A DNA stretch of 64,000 bases from JAWLAT01 sp041395325 (GCA_041395325.1 JAWLAT010000006.1:1-64000), one strand, 5' to 3'. Positions 15,971-25,301 are shown, counted from the first letter of the stretch. The notes: generated from the sequence alone by a model not told the origin. Numbers and translations are program-made.

Positions 15971-16267
15971 ATGTCCCTGAGTCCCAGCCAGAAGCGCTAT
16001 CTGCGCGGCCTTTGTCATCACCTCAAGCCCGTCGTCATGGTCGGAGGCAAGGGCTTGAGCGAGTCGGTCCTGAAGGAGATTGATCGAGCCCTCCTGGACC
16101 ACGAGTTGATCAAGGTGCGTGTCAGCAGCGAGGATCGGGACGACAAGCGGGCGGCCATCGATGCGTTGCTGCAGGGCAGCGGCGCCGAACTGGTGCAGCG
16201 CATCGGACACATCGTTTGCCTGTATCGCCGACATCCGAAGAAGCCGCAACTGGCATTGCCCAGCTGA
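15971..16267 (+). CDS. yhbY: ribosome-associated RNA-binding protein YhbY (CRM domain)
   Basis: 98 residues with the CRS1-YhbY signature: SQKRYLRGLCHHLKPVVMVG, KGLSESVLKEIDRAL, HELIKVRV and IGHIVCLYRRH. YhbY associates with pre-50S ribosomes. The ATG at 15971 gives the standard length; in-frame upstream codons are not conserved. Divergent from rlmE, with both products acting in large-subunit assembly. Confidence 0.93.
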   Translation: MSLSPSQKRYLRGLCHHLKPVVMVGGKGLSESVLKEIDRALLDHELIKVRVSSEDRDDKRAAIDALLQGSGAELVQRIGHIVCLYRRHPKKPQLALPS

Positions 16268-16273
16268 TTGCCC

Positions 16274-16651
16274 ATGGCGCTGATGGAACAGGCCAGTGGC
16301 GCCCCGACCACCTTGCGTGCGGTGGGCGCCGGCTGGCTGCAGACGCAGACCGAGCGCTGGGAGCAATCGGTGATGCTGACCCCGGCACTGGCGCAGGCCT
16401 GGCCGGTGCAGCAGCTGGAGACGCTGCAGGCCAGCGATTTTGCCGGCGCGCTGGCCACGGAGCCGCAAGTGCTGCTTCTCGCCACAGGCACACGTTTGCG
16501 CTTTCCTCGCCCTGAACTGCTGGCCGAACTGCGTCGAAGCGGCGTTGGACTGGAAGTCATGGACCACCGAGCCGCCGCCCGCACCTTCAATCTGTTGCTG
16601 GGCGAGGGCCGCAAGGTCACGGCGCTGTTCCTGATCGAGCGGCCGGACTGA
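16274..16651 (+). CDS. Mth938-like (DUF498) domain protein
   Basis: About 125 residues, with the pattern of the Mth938/NDUFAF3-like family: VMLTPALAQAWPV, ATEPQVLLLATGTRLRFP, SGVGLEVMDHRAAARTFNLL and EGRKVTALFLI. Bacterial members have no defined role; the mitochondrial relative assists complex I assembly. The ATG at 16274 follows the yhbY stop by six bases. TTG 16268 and ATG 16283 are alternative starts. It is likely co-transcribed with yhbY. Confidence 0.8.
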   Translation: MALMEQASGAPTTLRAVGAGWLQTQTERWEQSVMLTPALAQAWPVQQLETLQASDFAGALATEPQVLLLATGTRLRFPRPELLAELRRSGVGLEVMDHRAAARTFNLLLGEGRKVTALFLIERPD

Positions 16652-16675
16652 TCGATCACACCTGCGGGAGTCACC

Positions 16676-17095
16676 ATGGACATCTCACTGACGACGCCCT
16701 CGCTGCTCTTCCCGGCCATTTCACTCCTGCTGCTCGCCTACACCAATCGCTTTCTGGCGCTGGCCGCGGTCATCCGTGGGTTGCATGCGAGCTATCGTGC
16801 GCAACCAGAGCATGCTGGCTATCTGGACCAGATCCAGCAGTTGCGAACGCGCGTTCGATTGATCCGAGACATGCAGAGTTTCGGCGTCTTCAGCTTGCTG
16901 TTGTGCACGCTGAGCATGTTTGCCTTGTTTGGCGGCTGGCATCAGGCCGGGCAATGGCTGTTCGGCGCCAGTCTGGTCGCCATGGCGTTGTCGCTGGCGC
17001 TGAGCCTCATCGAAATCCAGCGATCTGTTGGCGCCCTCGACCTGCAATTGGCCGATCTTGGCGGTGGTCAACGCGGCGATCGGGGCGCCACCTGA
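16676..17095 (+). CDS. DUF2721-family membrane protein
   Basis: 139 residues with three membrane helices: TTPSLLFPAISLLLLAYTNR at the N-terminus, MQSFGVFSLLLCTLSMFALF and LFGASLVAMALSLALSLIEI. The LLFPAISLLLLAYTNRFL stretch is typical of DUF2721. A GGGAG site precedes the ATG. It is the third gene of a plus-strand run that begins with yhbY. Function unknown. Confidence 0.8.
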   Translation: MDISLTTPSLLFPAISLLLLAYTNRFLALAAVIRGLHASYRAQPEHAGYLDQIQQLRTRVRLIRDMQSFGVFSLLLCTLSMFALFGGWHQAGQWLFGASLVAMALSLALSLIEIQRSVGALDLQLADLGGGQRGDRGAT

Positions 17096-17146
17096 CCAGC
17101 GATTAGCACATCTCGTCGGATAGTTCGCTGACACCCTCGCCGAATC

Positions 17147-17569
17147 ATGGACTTGCACAGTAGACTTGCCACGCATTCCAGCTTGGAATCTCGAGTGCAA
17201 CAGATGCACGCCAGTGTGTTACCGGCCGGGCGACGCTTCACCCGCTTCCCATTCGATGGGCAGGCGCGCCTGTTTTCATCGACGGCCGTTTGGGACACCG
17301 CCGTGGTCGACCTGTCATTGCGCGGCATGCTGGTGCGGCGCCCGGACGATTTCAACGGTCGAGTAGGCACCAACTATCGCATCGAGTTGCGGCTGGCTGG
17401 GACCGCGTTCATCGCCATGGCCGTGACGCTGGCCAATCAGGGCGAGGAAACCCTGGGCTTGCGCGCCGAGCACCTGGACTGGAACAGTTTTCTGCACCTC
17501 AAACGCCTGATCGAGCTGAATCTGGGCGACAGCGATTCGCTGTACCGCGAACTCAGCGCGCTGGGTTAG
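17147..17569 (+). CDS. PilZ-domain protein (probable c-di-GMP receptor)
   Basis: 140 residues. RRFTRFPF matches the RxxxR half of the c-di-GMP binding site, and DLSLRGMLV matches D/N-x-S-x-x-G; the C-terminus is helical (HLKRLIELNLGDSDSLYREL). Both ligand motifs are intact, so it should bind c-di-GMP. The start may be the ATG at 17204, which removes 19 weakly conserved residues. It stands between a DUF2721 gene and the AGMO-like hydroxylase gene; what it controls is not evident. Confidence 0.85.
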   Translation: MDLHSRLATHSSLESRVQQMHASVLPAGRRFTRFPFDGQARLFSSTAVWDTAVVDLSLRGMLVRRPDDFNGRVGTNYRIELRLAGTAFIAMAVTLANQGEETLGLRAEHLDWNSFLHLKRLIELNLGDSDSLYRELSALG

Positions 17570-17600
17570 GCTCGGCGGCGACCCCGCCGCCGCGTTGAAG

Positions 17601-18848
17601 ATGGATCCCATCGTCTTTGCCATCCCCATGTTTTTCGCCCTGATGGGCCTGGAAGCCTGGTGGGGCTGGCGCCGCGGTCGACCTGTCTATCGCCTCAACG
17701 ACGCCATCGCCAGCATCTCGCTGGGAACCTACTCGCAGCTGACCGGCCTGGCCGGCAAGCTGGTGGTACTGGCGATCTACGTGGCCTGCTACGAGCACCT
17801 GCGCTGGTTCACCCTGTCGCCGGAATGGTGGTGGGTCTGGATCGTCGGACTGCTGCTGTACGACTTCTGCTACTACTGGCAGCACCGGCTGGGGCATGAA
17901 GTGGCGCTGCTGTGGGCGGCCCATGTCGTGCATCACCAGAGCGAAGAATTCAACCTCAGTACGGCACTGCGCCAGACCAGCAGCGGCTTTCTGTTCGGCT
18001 GGATCTTCTATCTGCCGATGGCATTGCTGGGTTTTCCGCCACTGGTCTTTGTCGTCGTCGGCCTGATCGATCTGCTCTATCAGTACTGGATCCATACCGA
18101 ACAGATCGGGCGACTGGGCTGGTTCGACCGCGTGTTTGCCTCACCCTCGAATCACCGCGTCCATCACGCCGTCAACGATCGCTACCTGGATCGCAACTAC
18201 GGCGGCATCCTGATTCTGTGGGACCGGCTCTTCGGTAGTTTTGAAGACGAAGATCCCGAGGAACCGCCGGTGTACGGCACCCGCGCCCCACTGCGGGGAT
18301 TCGAGCCGGTCAGCGCCAACCTGCAGGTGTATCGGCAGTTGTGGCAGCAGCTTCGCGAAGCCCCGAACTGGTCGACCAGGCTGGGCTATCTGTTGCGCCC
18401 TCCCGGCTGGCGACCGGTCGGCAGTCCGCCAAGCCAGCCTTTCAGCCTGGCTCGCCTGTACAAGTTTGATCCGCCCCACCCTCGCGGACTTTGGCCCTGG
18501 CTCACGGCTCTGCAGTTTCTGCTGCTGACCCTGGCCGCCACCACACTCCTGGGACTGGCCTCCAGTGGCTTGCCCTGGACCGCGCTGCTGCTTGGCTGCG
18601 GCTGGTGCCTGACGGGCCTGAGCCTGCTGGGTCGTTGGCTAGAGACACGCACGCCATCGCGGTGGCTGCTGCTGACTGCTGCACTGTTCGGTCTGTTGAG
18701 CCTGCTCAGCCTGCCCTGGTGGCCACTGTCCGGTGGACTGCAGGCTTGGTTGCTGTGCCTGCTGCTGCTGCATGGCTTGAGCGCTGGCGCCACCGCCCGG
18801 CTGAGTCGGCGCTTTGATCGAGCGCCATCGACCTTGCCGGAAGGCTGA
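17601..18848 (+). CDS. membrane fatty-acid hydroxylase/sterol desaturase family, AGMO-like
   Basis: 415 residues. The histidine boxes HRLGHE, HVVHHQSEEFNLSTALRQT and SNHRVHH define a di-iron membrane oxygenase. The sequence around the second box closely follows alkylglycerol monooxygenase (WAxHxxHHSSEDYNLSTALRQS) as I remember it. Histidine boxes sit between four membrane helices, and residues 290-405 add a further block of about four hydrophobic helices after the catalytic part. The reaction is O2-dependent hydroxylation of a lipid chain; the substrate is not certain. ATG 17601 is preferred over TTG 17595. Confidence 0.85.
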   Translation: MDPIVFAIPMFFALMGLEAWWGWRRGRPVYRLNDAIASISLGTYSQLTGLAGKLVVLAIYVACYEHLRWFTLSPEWWWVWIVGLLLYDFCYYWQHRLGHEVALLWAAHVVHHQSEEFNLSTALRQTSSGFLFGWIFYLPMALLGFPPLVFVVVGLIDLLYQYWIHTEQIGRLGWFDRVFASPSNHRVHHAVNDRYLDRNYGGILILWDRLFGSFEDEDPEEPPVYGTRAPLRGFEPVSANLQVYRQLWQQLREAPNWSTRLGYLLRPPGWRPVGSPPSQPFSLARLYKFDPPHPRGLWPWLTALQFLLLTLAATTLLGLASSGLPWTALLLGCGWCLTGLSLLGRWLETRTPSRWLLLTAALFGLLSLLSLPWWPLSGGLQAWLLCLLLLHGLSAGATARLSRRFDRAPSTLPEG

Positions 18849-18884
18849 TGCGGGCCTCGCTGGTCGGCGGCCGTCGAGTCGCCC

Positions 18885-19154
18885 TCAGTCGCAACCACCA
18901 TCGCCGCCACAATCGCCCGAGCCGACATCCGAATAGCCAAAGCCATCGCCACCTTCGCCGCCGGGGTCACGACGTCGAGGCCGCATCTGCTGCTTGGCCA
19001 GTTCGAGGCTATCCGACAGCTGAGTATTCAGCGCGGCTATTTCCTCGACCGAGTAGATCAACTCCGCGGGCAACTCGGCCTGACAGAACTCGCATTGGGC
19101 CAATCGGCGGTTGTGGATCGGGAACTGGCAGCTGGGGCAGCGTAGGGCGGGCAT
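18885..19154 (-). CDS. small zinc-ribbon protein with Gly/Cys-rich tail
   Basis: 89 residues. An N-terminal zinc ribbon CPSC ... CEFC is followed by a helix (YSVEEIAALNTQLSDSLELA) and a glycine/aspartate-rich tail ending GDCGGDGGCD. No signal peptide. The start at 19154 removes a short arginine-rich extension. The 3' end is only 36 bases from the convergent hydroxylase gene. I know no function. Confidence 0.65.
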   Translation of the reverse strand: MPALRCPSCQFPIHNRRLAQCEFCQAELPAELIYSVEEIAALNTQLSDSLELAKQQMRPRRRDPGGEGGDGFGYSDVGSGDCGGDGGCD

Positions 19155-19208
19155 CGGCGTACGTCTCACTGCGGCAGGCGACTCAGGCTCAGGTGGATGC
19201 GCCTGAGC

Positions 19209-20009
19209 TCACACTGGGCTACTGGCAGTCAGTAGAAAGGCGGACACTTCGAAGCGGGCCGTACCATCGGGCTCAACCCAGTTGCGCATCGAAGATTCGG
19301 CCGTATCGAGTATGCGCTGGATCAGCCCTTCATCCAGCTCAACGCCCATCAACGGCAACCAGCCACGCAAATCGGCCTCGACCAGAAAGCGGATGCTGGG
19401 GAAGCAGGCCTGACCGGCCAAGCGCTGAACCGAGATACCCAACCAGCCGGTCGAGTTGGCCAGGGCCTGCAGTCGGCCAGCATCGGCCAGACAGAACGGC
19501 GCCCGCAGCGCATCGGCGGCGGCGCTTCCCGCGAGCGATTCGACGACGGCCACTTCGCGCAACAGTGCCGGCATCGTCTCCAGTCCGCTCCAGACGGCAA
19601 CCGCCAGCCGCCCCGCAGGGCGCAATACCCGACGCATTTCGCGCAGGGCCTGTACCCGATCAGCGAAGAACATCAGGCCGAACTGGCTGACGACGGCGTC
19701 GAACTGGCCGTCGGCATAGGGCAAGGATTCGGCGACACCCTCGCGCCAGTCGACCACTTCGGCGCTGCGTCGAGCCACGGCAAGCATGCCTGGTGCCGGA
19801 TCCAGTCCGCTGACCGCACCGCTCAGTCCGACACGCCGGGCTGCCTCACGGGCCAGCACACCCGTCCCGCAGGCCACATCCAGCACGCGTTGACCTGGGC
19901 TCAGCGCAACGCCGTCGAGCACCCTGGGCGCCCATTGCGCGAACAACGCCGGCACAAACATCGCCTCGTAGGCTTCGGCCGCCTGCACGGCTTCGGGTTG
20001 CACGTCCAT
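19209..20009 (-). CDS. class I SAM-dependent methyltransferase
   Basis: 266 residues with motif I VLDVACGTGVLAREAAR, motif II GLDPAPGML, post II AESLPYADGQFDAVVSQFGLMFF and the REMRRVLRPAGRLAVAVW stretch typical of UbiE/Methyltransf_11 enzymes. The C-terminal half forms a lid of unknown specificity. A GGAG site eight bases upstream supports the ATG at 20009. It is not obviously part of an operon. Substrate not identifiable. Confidence 0.85.
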   Translation of the reverse strand: MDVQPEAVQAAEAYEAMFVPALFAQWAPRVLDGVALSPGQRVLDVACGTGVLAREAARRVGLSGAVSGLDPAPGMLAVARRSAEVVDWREGVAESLPYADGQFDAVVSQFGLMFFADRVQALREMRRVLRPAGRLAVAVWSGLETMPALLREVAVVESLAGSAAADALRAPFCLADAGRLQALANSTGWLGISVQRLAGQACFPSIRFLVEADLRGWLPLMGVELDEGLIQRILDTAESSMRNWVEPDGTARFEVSAFLLTASSPV

Positions 20010-20105
20010 CGCTGCACTCCGGTGGCTGTCCGCCCAACATCCTGACCCGGAAGGCAAGCCGTTGTCATCCGGTCAGGTACGGCCGTGCTGCTTGCGGTAC
20101 TGGAA

Positions 20106-21485
20106 TCAGTCCTGCATCAGGCCACGGCAGGTCTCGACATAGCGGCGCTGAACAAGCTCCCGGGCGCGGTGTCGACCGTCGCTGACCAGCCATTCTCCGC
20201 CCACCATCACGTGTCGGACCAGCGATCGGTTGCCGTTGAACACCCAGCCATCGATCTGCCGCTCGATTGGCAGCACCGCCAGTTCGGGCGCGTCGCTATC
20301 GAGCATCACCACATCGGCTCGATGCCCAGGCGCCCAGGCATGCCCGCCATCGGGCCGCGAAACCCGTCCGCCAGCCTGGAGCGACTGCAGCAACATCGGC
20401 TCGGCCAGTCGACCCTCGCTGTCCTGGGCGCAGATGCGGCTGCGCTGCTGCAGGCGCTGGCCGTACTCCAGCCAGCGCCATTCCTCGACCGGCGAGGTGC
20501 TGACGTGGCTGTCCGAGCCGATACCGAAGCGACCGCCGGCGTCCAGATAGGCGCGCAGCGGAAACAAGCCATCGCCCAGGTTGGCCTCGGTGGTGGGACA
20601 GATGGCGACGGTGGCGCCACTGGCCGCCAGACCGGCGACTTCGTTGGCATCCAGATGGGTGGCATGGACCAGACACCAGCGTTCGTCGACCTGGACCTGA
20701 TCGAGCAACCACTGCACCGGACGGGCGCCACGCAGGGCGACGCAGTCAGCCACCTCGCCGACCTGCTCGGCAATGTGCAGGTGTATCGGGCGTGGACCCG
20801 CTGGGCAAACGAAGCGGCAGTCGTCGAAGCTCTGCAATACCGCCTTCAGGGCATCCGGCGGCACTGCCCGCAGGCTGTGCAGGGCGATGCCGATTCGCAC
20901 TCGATCGCTCTCATGGGGCAGCAGCGCCTCGACCAACCGCAGGAAACCATCGACCGAACCCAGCGAGAAGCGCCGCTGACGCTCGGCCAGTGGCCGGCCG
21001 TCGAAGTGGCCGCTGAGATAAAGAACGGGCAACAGGGTCAGACCGATGCCCACGTCCCGTGCCGCCTCGATCAGGGCCAGACTCATGGCCGCTGGATCGG
21101 CATAGGGGCGACCATCGGGCTGCTGATGCAGATAGTGGAACTCGCAGACCTCGGTGTAGCCCTGCTCCAGCATCTCCAGGTAGAGCTGCGCAGCAATCAC
21201 CCGCAGTTCGTCCGGCCCGACGCGACCGGCAAAGTGGTACATCGTTTCGCGCCAGGACCAGAAGTCGTCCTGACCGGCCACCCGACGCTCGGCCAGACCC
21301 GCCATCGCCCGCTGAAAGGCGTGACTGTGCAGATTGGGAATGCCTGGCAGCGCCAGTCCGGTCAGCGCCTGGCTCGTTGCCCCCTCCCCGCCCTTCGCCA
21401 CGATGCGGCCCGCATCGATGAGCAGCCTTCGCGACTGAGGCACGCCCGGTTCGATCCAGGCCTGGGGAAGTTCCAGCTGCAGCAT
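20106..21485 (-). CDS. hutF: formimidoylglutamate deiminase HutF
   Basis: 459 residues of the amidohydrolase superfamily. Metal ligands are HSH in GIPNLHSHAFQRAM, the histidine of IHLHIAEQ, HATH and the aspartate in GSDSHVS. HutF converts N-formimino-L-glutamate to N-formyl-glutamate in the branch of histidine degradation used by Pseudomonas and Xanthomonas. No other hut gene lies in the window. Start taken at MLQLELPQ; the longer frame translates the repeat-rich spacer upstream. The next gene upstream on the same strand encodes a 5-oxoprolinase-type enzyme. Confidence 0.9.
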   Translation of the reverse strand: MLQLELPQAWIEPGVPQSRRLLIDAGRIVAKGGEGATSQALTGLALPGIPNLHSHAFQRAMAGLAERRVAGQDDFWSWRETMYHFAGRVGPDELRVIAAQLYLEMLEQGYTEVCEFHYLHQQPDGRPYADPAAMSLALIEAARDVGIGLTLLPVLYLSGHFDGRPLAERQRRFSLGSVDGFLRLVEALLPHESDRVRIGIALHSLRAVPPDALKAVLQSFDDCRFVCPAGPRPIHLHIAEQVGEVADCVALRGARPVQWLLDQVQVDERWCLVHATHLDANEVAGLAASGATVAICPTTEANLGDGLFPLRAYLDAGGRFGIGSDSHVSTSPVEEWRWLEYGQRLQQRSRICAQDSEGRLAEPMLLQSLQAGGRVSRPDGGHAWAPGHRADVVMLDSDAPELAVLPIERQIDGWVFNGNRSLVRHVMVGGEWLVSDGRHRARELVQRRYVETCRGLMQD

Positions 21486-21550
21486 GGTCAGCGCCTTTGG
21501 CAGAGTGGCGCCCATGGTAGCCGGCCCTGGACCGGTCGACCGGCCAAAGG

Positions 21551-21636
21551 TGGGGCAAGCTGGCTCGCGACCCGTTGCCGCGCGGGCCAGCTGTGGTGAG
21601 GCACGCAAGAAAAGATCGCGAGCCAGCTCGCTCCCA
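21551..21636. repeat. inverted pair of REP-like elements
   Basis: GCTGGCTCGCGA (21559-21570) and TCGCGAGCCAGC (21616-21627) are a perfect 12-base inverted pair, and the flanks GGGGCAA and CTCGCTCCC continue the match with few differences. The form GGGAGCGAGCTxGCTCGCGA is typical of palindromic elements scattered in Pseudomonas and Xanthomonas genomes. It lies in the spacer between the 5-oxoprolinase-type gene and hutF. Confidence 0.75.
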
Positions 21637-21714
21637 CGCATGACAGTTCGCCACGACGTCGCTGTCCACAAACGGCAGGCATCAGGTCATCCCCGCCATC
21701 AGGCAGCGGGTGAG

Positions 21715-24700
21715 TCAGCCCACGTCCCCGTAGCCGCCACCGCCCGGCGTGCGGATCTCCACGACCGAGTCAGCCGGCACCGAGCGCTGCTCGGCATAGG
21801 CCAGGGTTTGCGGTTCCGCTCCCGGCAGCTGCAGCCGGCTTTCCCCACGCTGGCCTGCCTCACCGCCCGCCAGACCTGGCGGCGCCGTCATGCGGCGGCC
21901 GGCGAGCACTGACAGGCTGACGCCTTCCAGGAAGCGGATCCGACGAATCACCCCATCGCCGCCGGCATAGCGTCCCCTACCGCCGCTCCCCCGACGCAGA
22001 CCAAAATGTTCCAGCCGCAGCGGGAAACGCCGCTCCAGCACCTCGGCATCGGTGATGCGGGAGTTGGTCATGTGAGTCTGCCGACCGCTGCAGCCAGCAA
22101 AGCCGGGCCCCGCCCCGGCGCCGCCGGCGATAGTCTCGTAGTACTGCCATTGCGCCGTACCGAAGGACAGATTGTTCATCGTGCCCTGCGAACCGGCCTG
22201 TACGCCAAAGGCCAGCAGCAGCGCGTCAGTGATCAGCTGACTGGTTTCGACATTGCCGGCCACCACTGCCGCCGGTGGGGTCGGTGACAGCAGGCTCGAT
22301 TCCGGCAATCGCAGCGTCAACGGTCGCGCAAAACCTTCGTTCAGCGGCACCGGGTGGTCCAGCAGACAGCGCAGCACGTAGAGCACGGCGGCTCGCACCA
22401 CGGCTGCCGGCGCGTTGTAGTTATCCGCCAGCTGCGCCGAGCTGCCATTGAAATCGACGGTCACTTCGCCCTGTTCGGCATCGATGCTCACCTGCACGGC
22501 GACCTGCGCCCCTTGATCATTGCGCAGCGTGACCTGACCGCCATGCAACTGCCGCAGACGGGATCGCAGCAGGCCCTCGGTGTGATCGAGCACATGCGCG
22601 AGATAGGCCTGCACCTCGGCGCCGCCATGTTCATCGAGCAGCCGCAGGTAGAGCTGCGCGCCACGTCGATTGGCGGCCAGCTGGGCCTCGACCTCGCCGA
22701 CATTCAAATCGGGATCGCGCGCCGGCCAGTCGCCGGCTTCGAACAGCTGTCGCAGCCGGATTCGATCAAGTACACCGCCCTCGACAATTCGGGTCGGCGG
22801 GATCAACACGCCCTCGTCGGCAATGCAGCGGCTGCCGGCCGGCATGGAGCCCGGGCTGATGCCACCGACATCGGCGTGATGGGCCCGCGAGGCCAACAGC
22901 GCGCGCAGCTGACCGTCTGCGTCGGTGCAGGCACTGACCACGGTGATATCCGGCAGGTGCGTGCCGCCTCGATACGGATCGTTGAGGATCCAGGACTCGC
23001 CCGCTGCCAGCGCACCTCCGGCACTGTTCAACACGGCACGCACGCTCTCTCCCATCGACCCCAGGTGCACCGGCATGTGCGGTGCGTTGGCGATGAGCTG
23101 ACCGGCAGGATCGAACAGGGCACAGGAATAATCGAGCCGCTCGCGGATGTTGACCGAGCGGGCACTGCGTTGCAGGACCTCGCCCATCTGTTCGGCCAGA
23201 TGCATGAAGCGATGGTGATAGAGCGAGAGCCGGACCGGATCGGCGATCTGCCAGCCCGCGGCCTCAGACGGGCGCACCGCAGCAACGCCTTGATGAGACA
23301 GGCGCAACAGGCCTGCGTCATCCTGGGAGAGCCGCCAGCCGGGTGCCACATACAAGGTCGTCAGTGACTGCACCCACAGTGCCGGGCCGTCGATCGCCCT
23401 GAGGTGGGGCGCGGCGGCGTGGACCGGCAATGTCTGCCATTGGCAGCCGTCGTGCCAGCGGGCCCGTTCCGGCAGCCCTGCCGCGGCCGCCTCGCCGGCC
23501 TGCACCGGCCATTCGCCTTGTCCTTCGCGAGACTCCAGCACCAGCGCGGCGACGATCAACGCGCTGGCCGGCGGCGCGTGACCGAAGTGAGCCGCAAAGG
23601 CTGCGGCAAAGGCCATCCGCAACGCCTCCAGTTCGGCGGCATCCTCGCCACCACTCCAGGGCAACAGGAAGTCCAGCTCGCCACCGCCATCCAGGCGCAG
23701 TCGCAGTGCGGCTGGGAGAATCTCCCGCGATTGCTGTTGCAACAGCCAGGCCGCGCGCTGTTGCTGCAGGTTGCGCAGCAAGCCCCGGTCCAGTAAGCGT
23801 TCGACCGGCAGTTCCAGGTACTCCCCAGCCGCGCTGAGGCCGATGCCCCAGGCGCTGAGCACGCCGGCGTAGGGATGCAGCAGCAGTTCACGGACGCCCA
23901 ATTGTTCGGCCACGCCGCACAGGTGCTGGGCCGCCGCACCGCCGAAGCCATTGAGCACCGCCTTTGATGGATCCAGTCCACGCGCCGTGGTCAAGCCGTG
24001 CACGGCCTGGGCCATGCCCTGATCGGCCAGTGCCAGCGCACCCAGCGCCACGCGCTCGGCGCTGTAGGCTTGGCCGTCGGCGTCGCGCATCTGTTGCCCG
24101 AGCGCGGCCAGCACCCGCTCCGATGCACTCCGATCCAGCATCGCGTTGGCCGCTGGACCGAACACCGGTGGGACCGCCTCAGGCAACAGCCGCCCCAGCA
24201 GCAGATTGGCATCGGTGATGGTCGCGGGCCCGCCACGGCCGTAGCAGGCCGGACCCGGATCGGCACCGGCAGAAGCCGGGCCGACGACGAGCTGGCCATC
24301 GACGAAGTCGATGATCGACCCGCCGCCCGCCGCGACTGTATGCACCTCCAGCATTGGCAATCCCAACGGCAGGCCAGCCACCTCTCGACAGCTGCGGGCA
24401 GCCTGACCAGCACGGATCACACACACATCGGTGCTGGTACCGCCCATGTCGAAGCCAATCAGCGTGCCCTGGGACTGAGCGCTTTCGGCCAACGCACGAC
24501 AGGCCGCCACGCCACCCGCAGGACCGGACAGCACCGCGGCGGCGCCACCGAGTTCGGCCGCCGGCACCAGTGCCCCATCGCTGCGCGTCAACAGCAATCG
24601 TCCGGGGCCGATCGCCGCTTCCAGGCGCGCGGTGTAACGGCGCAGCACCGGGCTCAGGTAGGCGTCGATCAAAGCCGTTGCGCTGCGATCCAGATAACGG

Positions 24701-25296
24701 GTCGCGCTGCTGAGCCGATGGCCGACACTGATCTGCCGAAAGCCCAGCTCCAGCGCCAGCTCCGCCAATGCCAGTTCGTGTGCAGGATTGCGCCAGGCGT
24801 GCAGCAGACTGATGGCCAGAGACTCGATGCCCTGGTCCAGCCAATCCCGCAGGGTTGGCCGCAGGGCGTCCAGATCCAGCCGATTGAGTTCGACGCCCTG
24901 AGCATCGAACCGTCCGCGTACGCCCGTCACGGCCGACTGCAGTGGGTACTGCTGAGGCTGGCGCAGAGAAAACAGCTCGGCCCGGCTCTGGTCGCCAATC
25001 AGCAGCAGGTCTTCCAGCCCCTCGGTCAGCAGCAGGCCAACGCGGGCACCTCGACGCTCCAGCAGTGCGTTGGTGGCCACCGTCGTCCCCAGGCGCACGC
25101 TGTCGATCGGTGCCTCATGCAGGGGACGGTCAGCCGGCCAGTGCATCGCTCTCGCCATACCCTCCAGCACGGCATCGTCGTAGTGACCCGGTGACTGACT
25201 GAGCAGCTTCAGGCGCTGCAGCCGGCCATTCGGCGCCGCAGCCAACAGATCGGTGAAGGTGCCACCACGATCGATGGCAAAGCGCCAGCCAGCCAT
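21715..25296 (-). CDS. 5-oxoprolinase-type enzyme (HyuA-HyuB fusion)
   Basis: 1193 residues. The HyuA half has RGGTFTD at the N-terminus, LGTTVATNALLE, GFDMGGTSTDVCVI and GGGSIIDFVDG, i.e. the ATPase fold. The HyuB half starts near RLSLYHHRFMHLAEQMG and contains ILNDPYRGGTHLPDIT, RAHHADVGG and NYNAPAAVV. Full-length fusions hydrolyse 5-oxo-L-proline (or hydantoin/N-methylhydantoin) using ATP. Start at 25296, six bases after ptsI, because the longer frame overlaps ptsI. Specificity is not certain from motifs, but length and fusion match 5-oxoprolinase. Together with hutF it suggests a glutamate-yielding catabolic pair. Confidence 0.88.
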   Translation of the reverse strand: MAGWRFAIDRGGTFTDLLAAAPNGRLQRLKLLSQSPGHYDDAVLEGMARAMHWPADRPLHEAPIDSVRLGTTVATNALLERRGARVGLLLTEGLEDLLLIGDQSRAELFSLRQPQQYPLQSAVTGVRGRFDAQGVELNRLDLDALRPTLRDWLDQGIESLAISLLHAWRNPAHELALAELALELGFRQISVGHRLSSATRYLDRSATALIDAYLSPVLRRYTARLEAAIGPGRLLLTRSDGALVPAAELGGAAAVLSGPAGGVAACRALAESAQSQGTLIGFDMGGTSTDVCVIRAGQAARSCREVAGLPLGLPMLEVHTVAAGGGSIIDFVDGQLVVGPASAGADPGPACYGRGGPATITDANLLLGRLLPEAVPPVFGPAANAMLDRSASERVLAALGQQMRDADGQAYSAERVALGALALADQGMAQAVHGLTTARGLDPSKAVLNGFGGAAAQHLCGVAEQLGVRELLLHPYAGVLSAWGIGLSAAGEYLELPVERLLDRGLLRNLQQQRAAWLLQQQSREILPAALRLRLDGGGELDFLLPWSGGEDAAELEALRMAFAAAFAAHFGHAPPASALIVAALVLESREGQGEWPVQAGEAAAAGLPERARWHDGCQWQTLPVHAAAPHLRAIDGPALWVQSLTTLYVAPGWRLSQDDAGLLRLSHQGVAAVRPSEAAGWQIADPVRLSLYHHRFMHLAEQMGEVLQRSARSVNIRERLDYSCALFDPAGQLIANAPHMPVHLGSMGESVRAVLNSAGGALAAGESWILNDPYRGGTHLPDITVVSACTDADGQLRALLASRAHHADVGGISPGSMPAGSRCIADEGVLIPPTRIVEGGVLDRIRLRQLFEAGDWPARDPDLNVGEVEAQLAANRRGAQLYLRLLDEHGGAEVQAYLAHVLDHTEGLLRSRLRQLHGGQVTLRNDQGAQVAVQVSIDAEQGEVTVDFNGSSAQLADNYNAPAAVVRAAVLYVLRCLLDHPVPLNEGFARPLTLRLPESSLLSPTPPAAVVAGNVETSQLITDALLLAFGVQAGSQGTMNNLSFGTAQWQYYETIAGGAGAGPGFAGCSGRQTHMTNSRITDAEVLERRFPLRLEHFGLRRGSGGRGRYAGGDGVIRRIRFLEGVSLSVLAGRRMTAPPGLAGGEAGQRGESRLQLPGAEPQTLAYAEQRSVPADSVVEIRTPGGGGYGDVG

Positions 25297-25301
25297 GCTG
25301 C

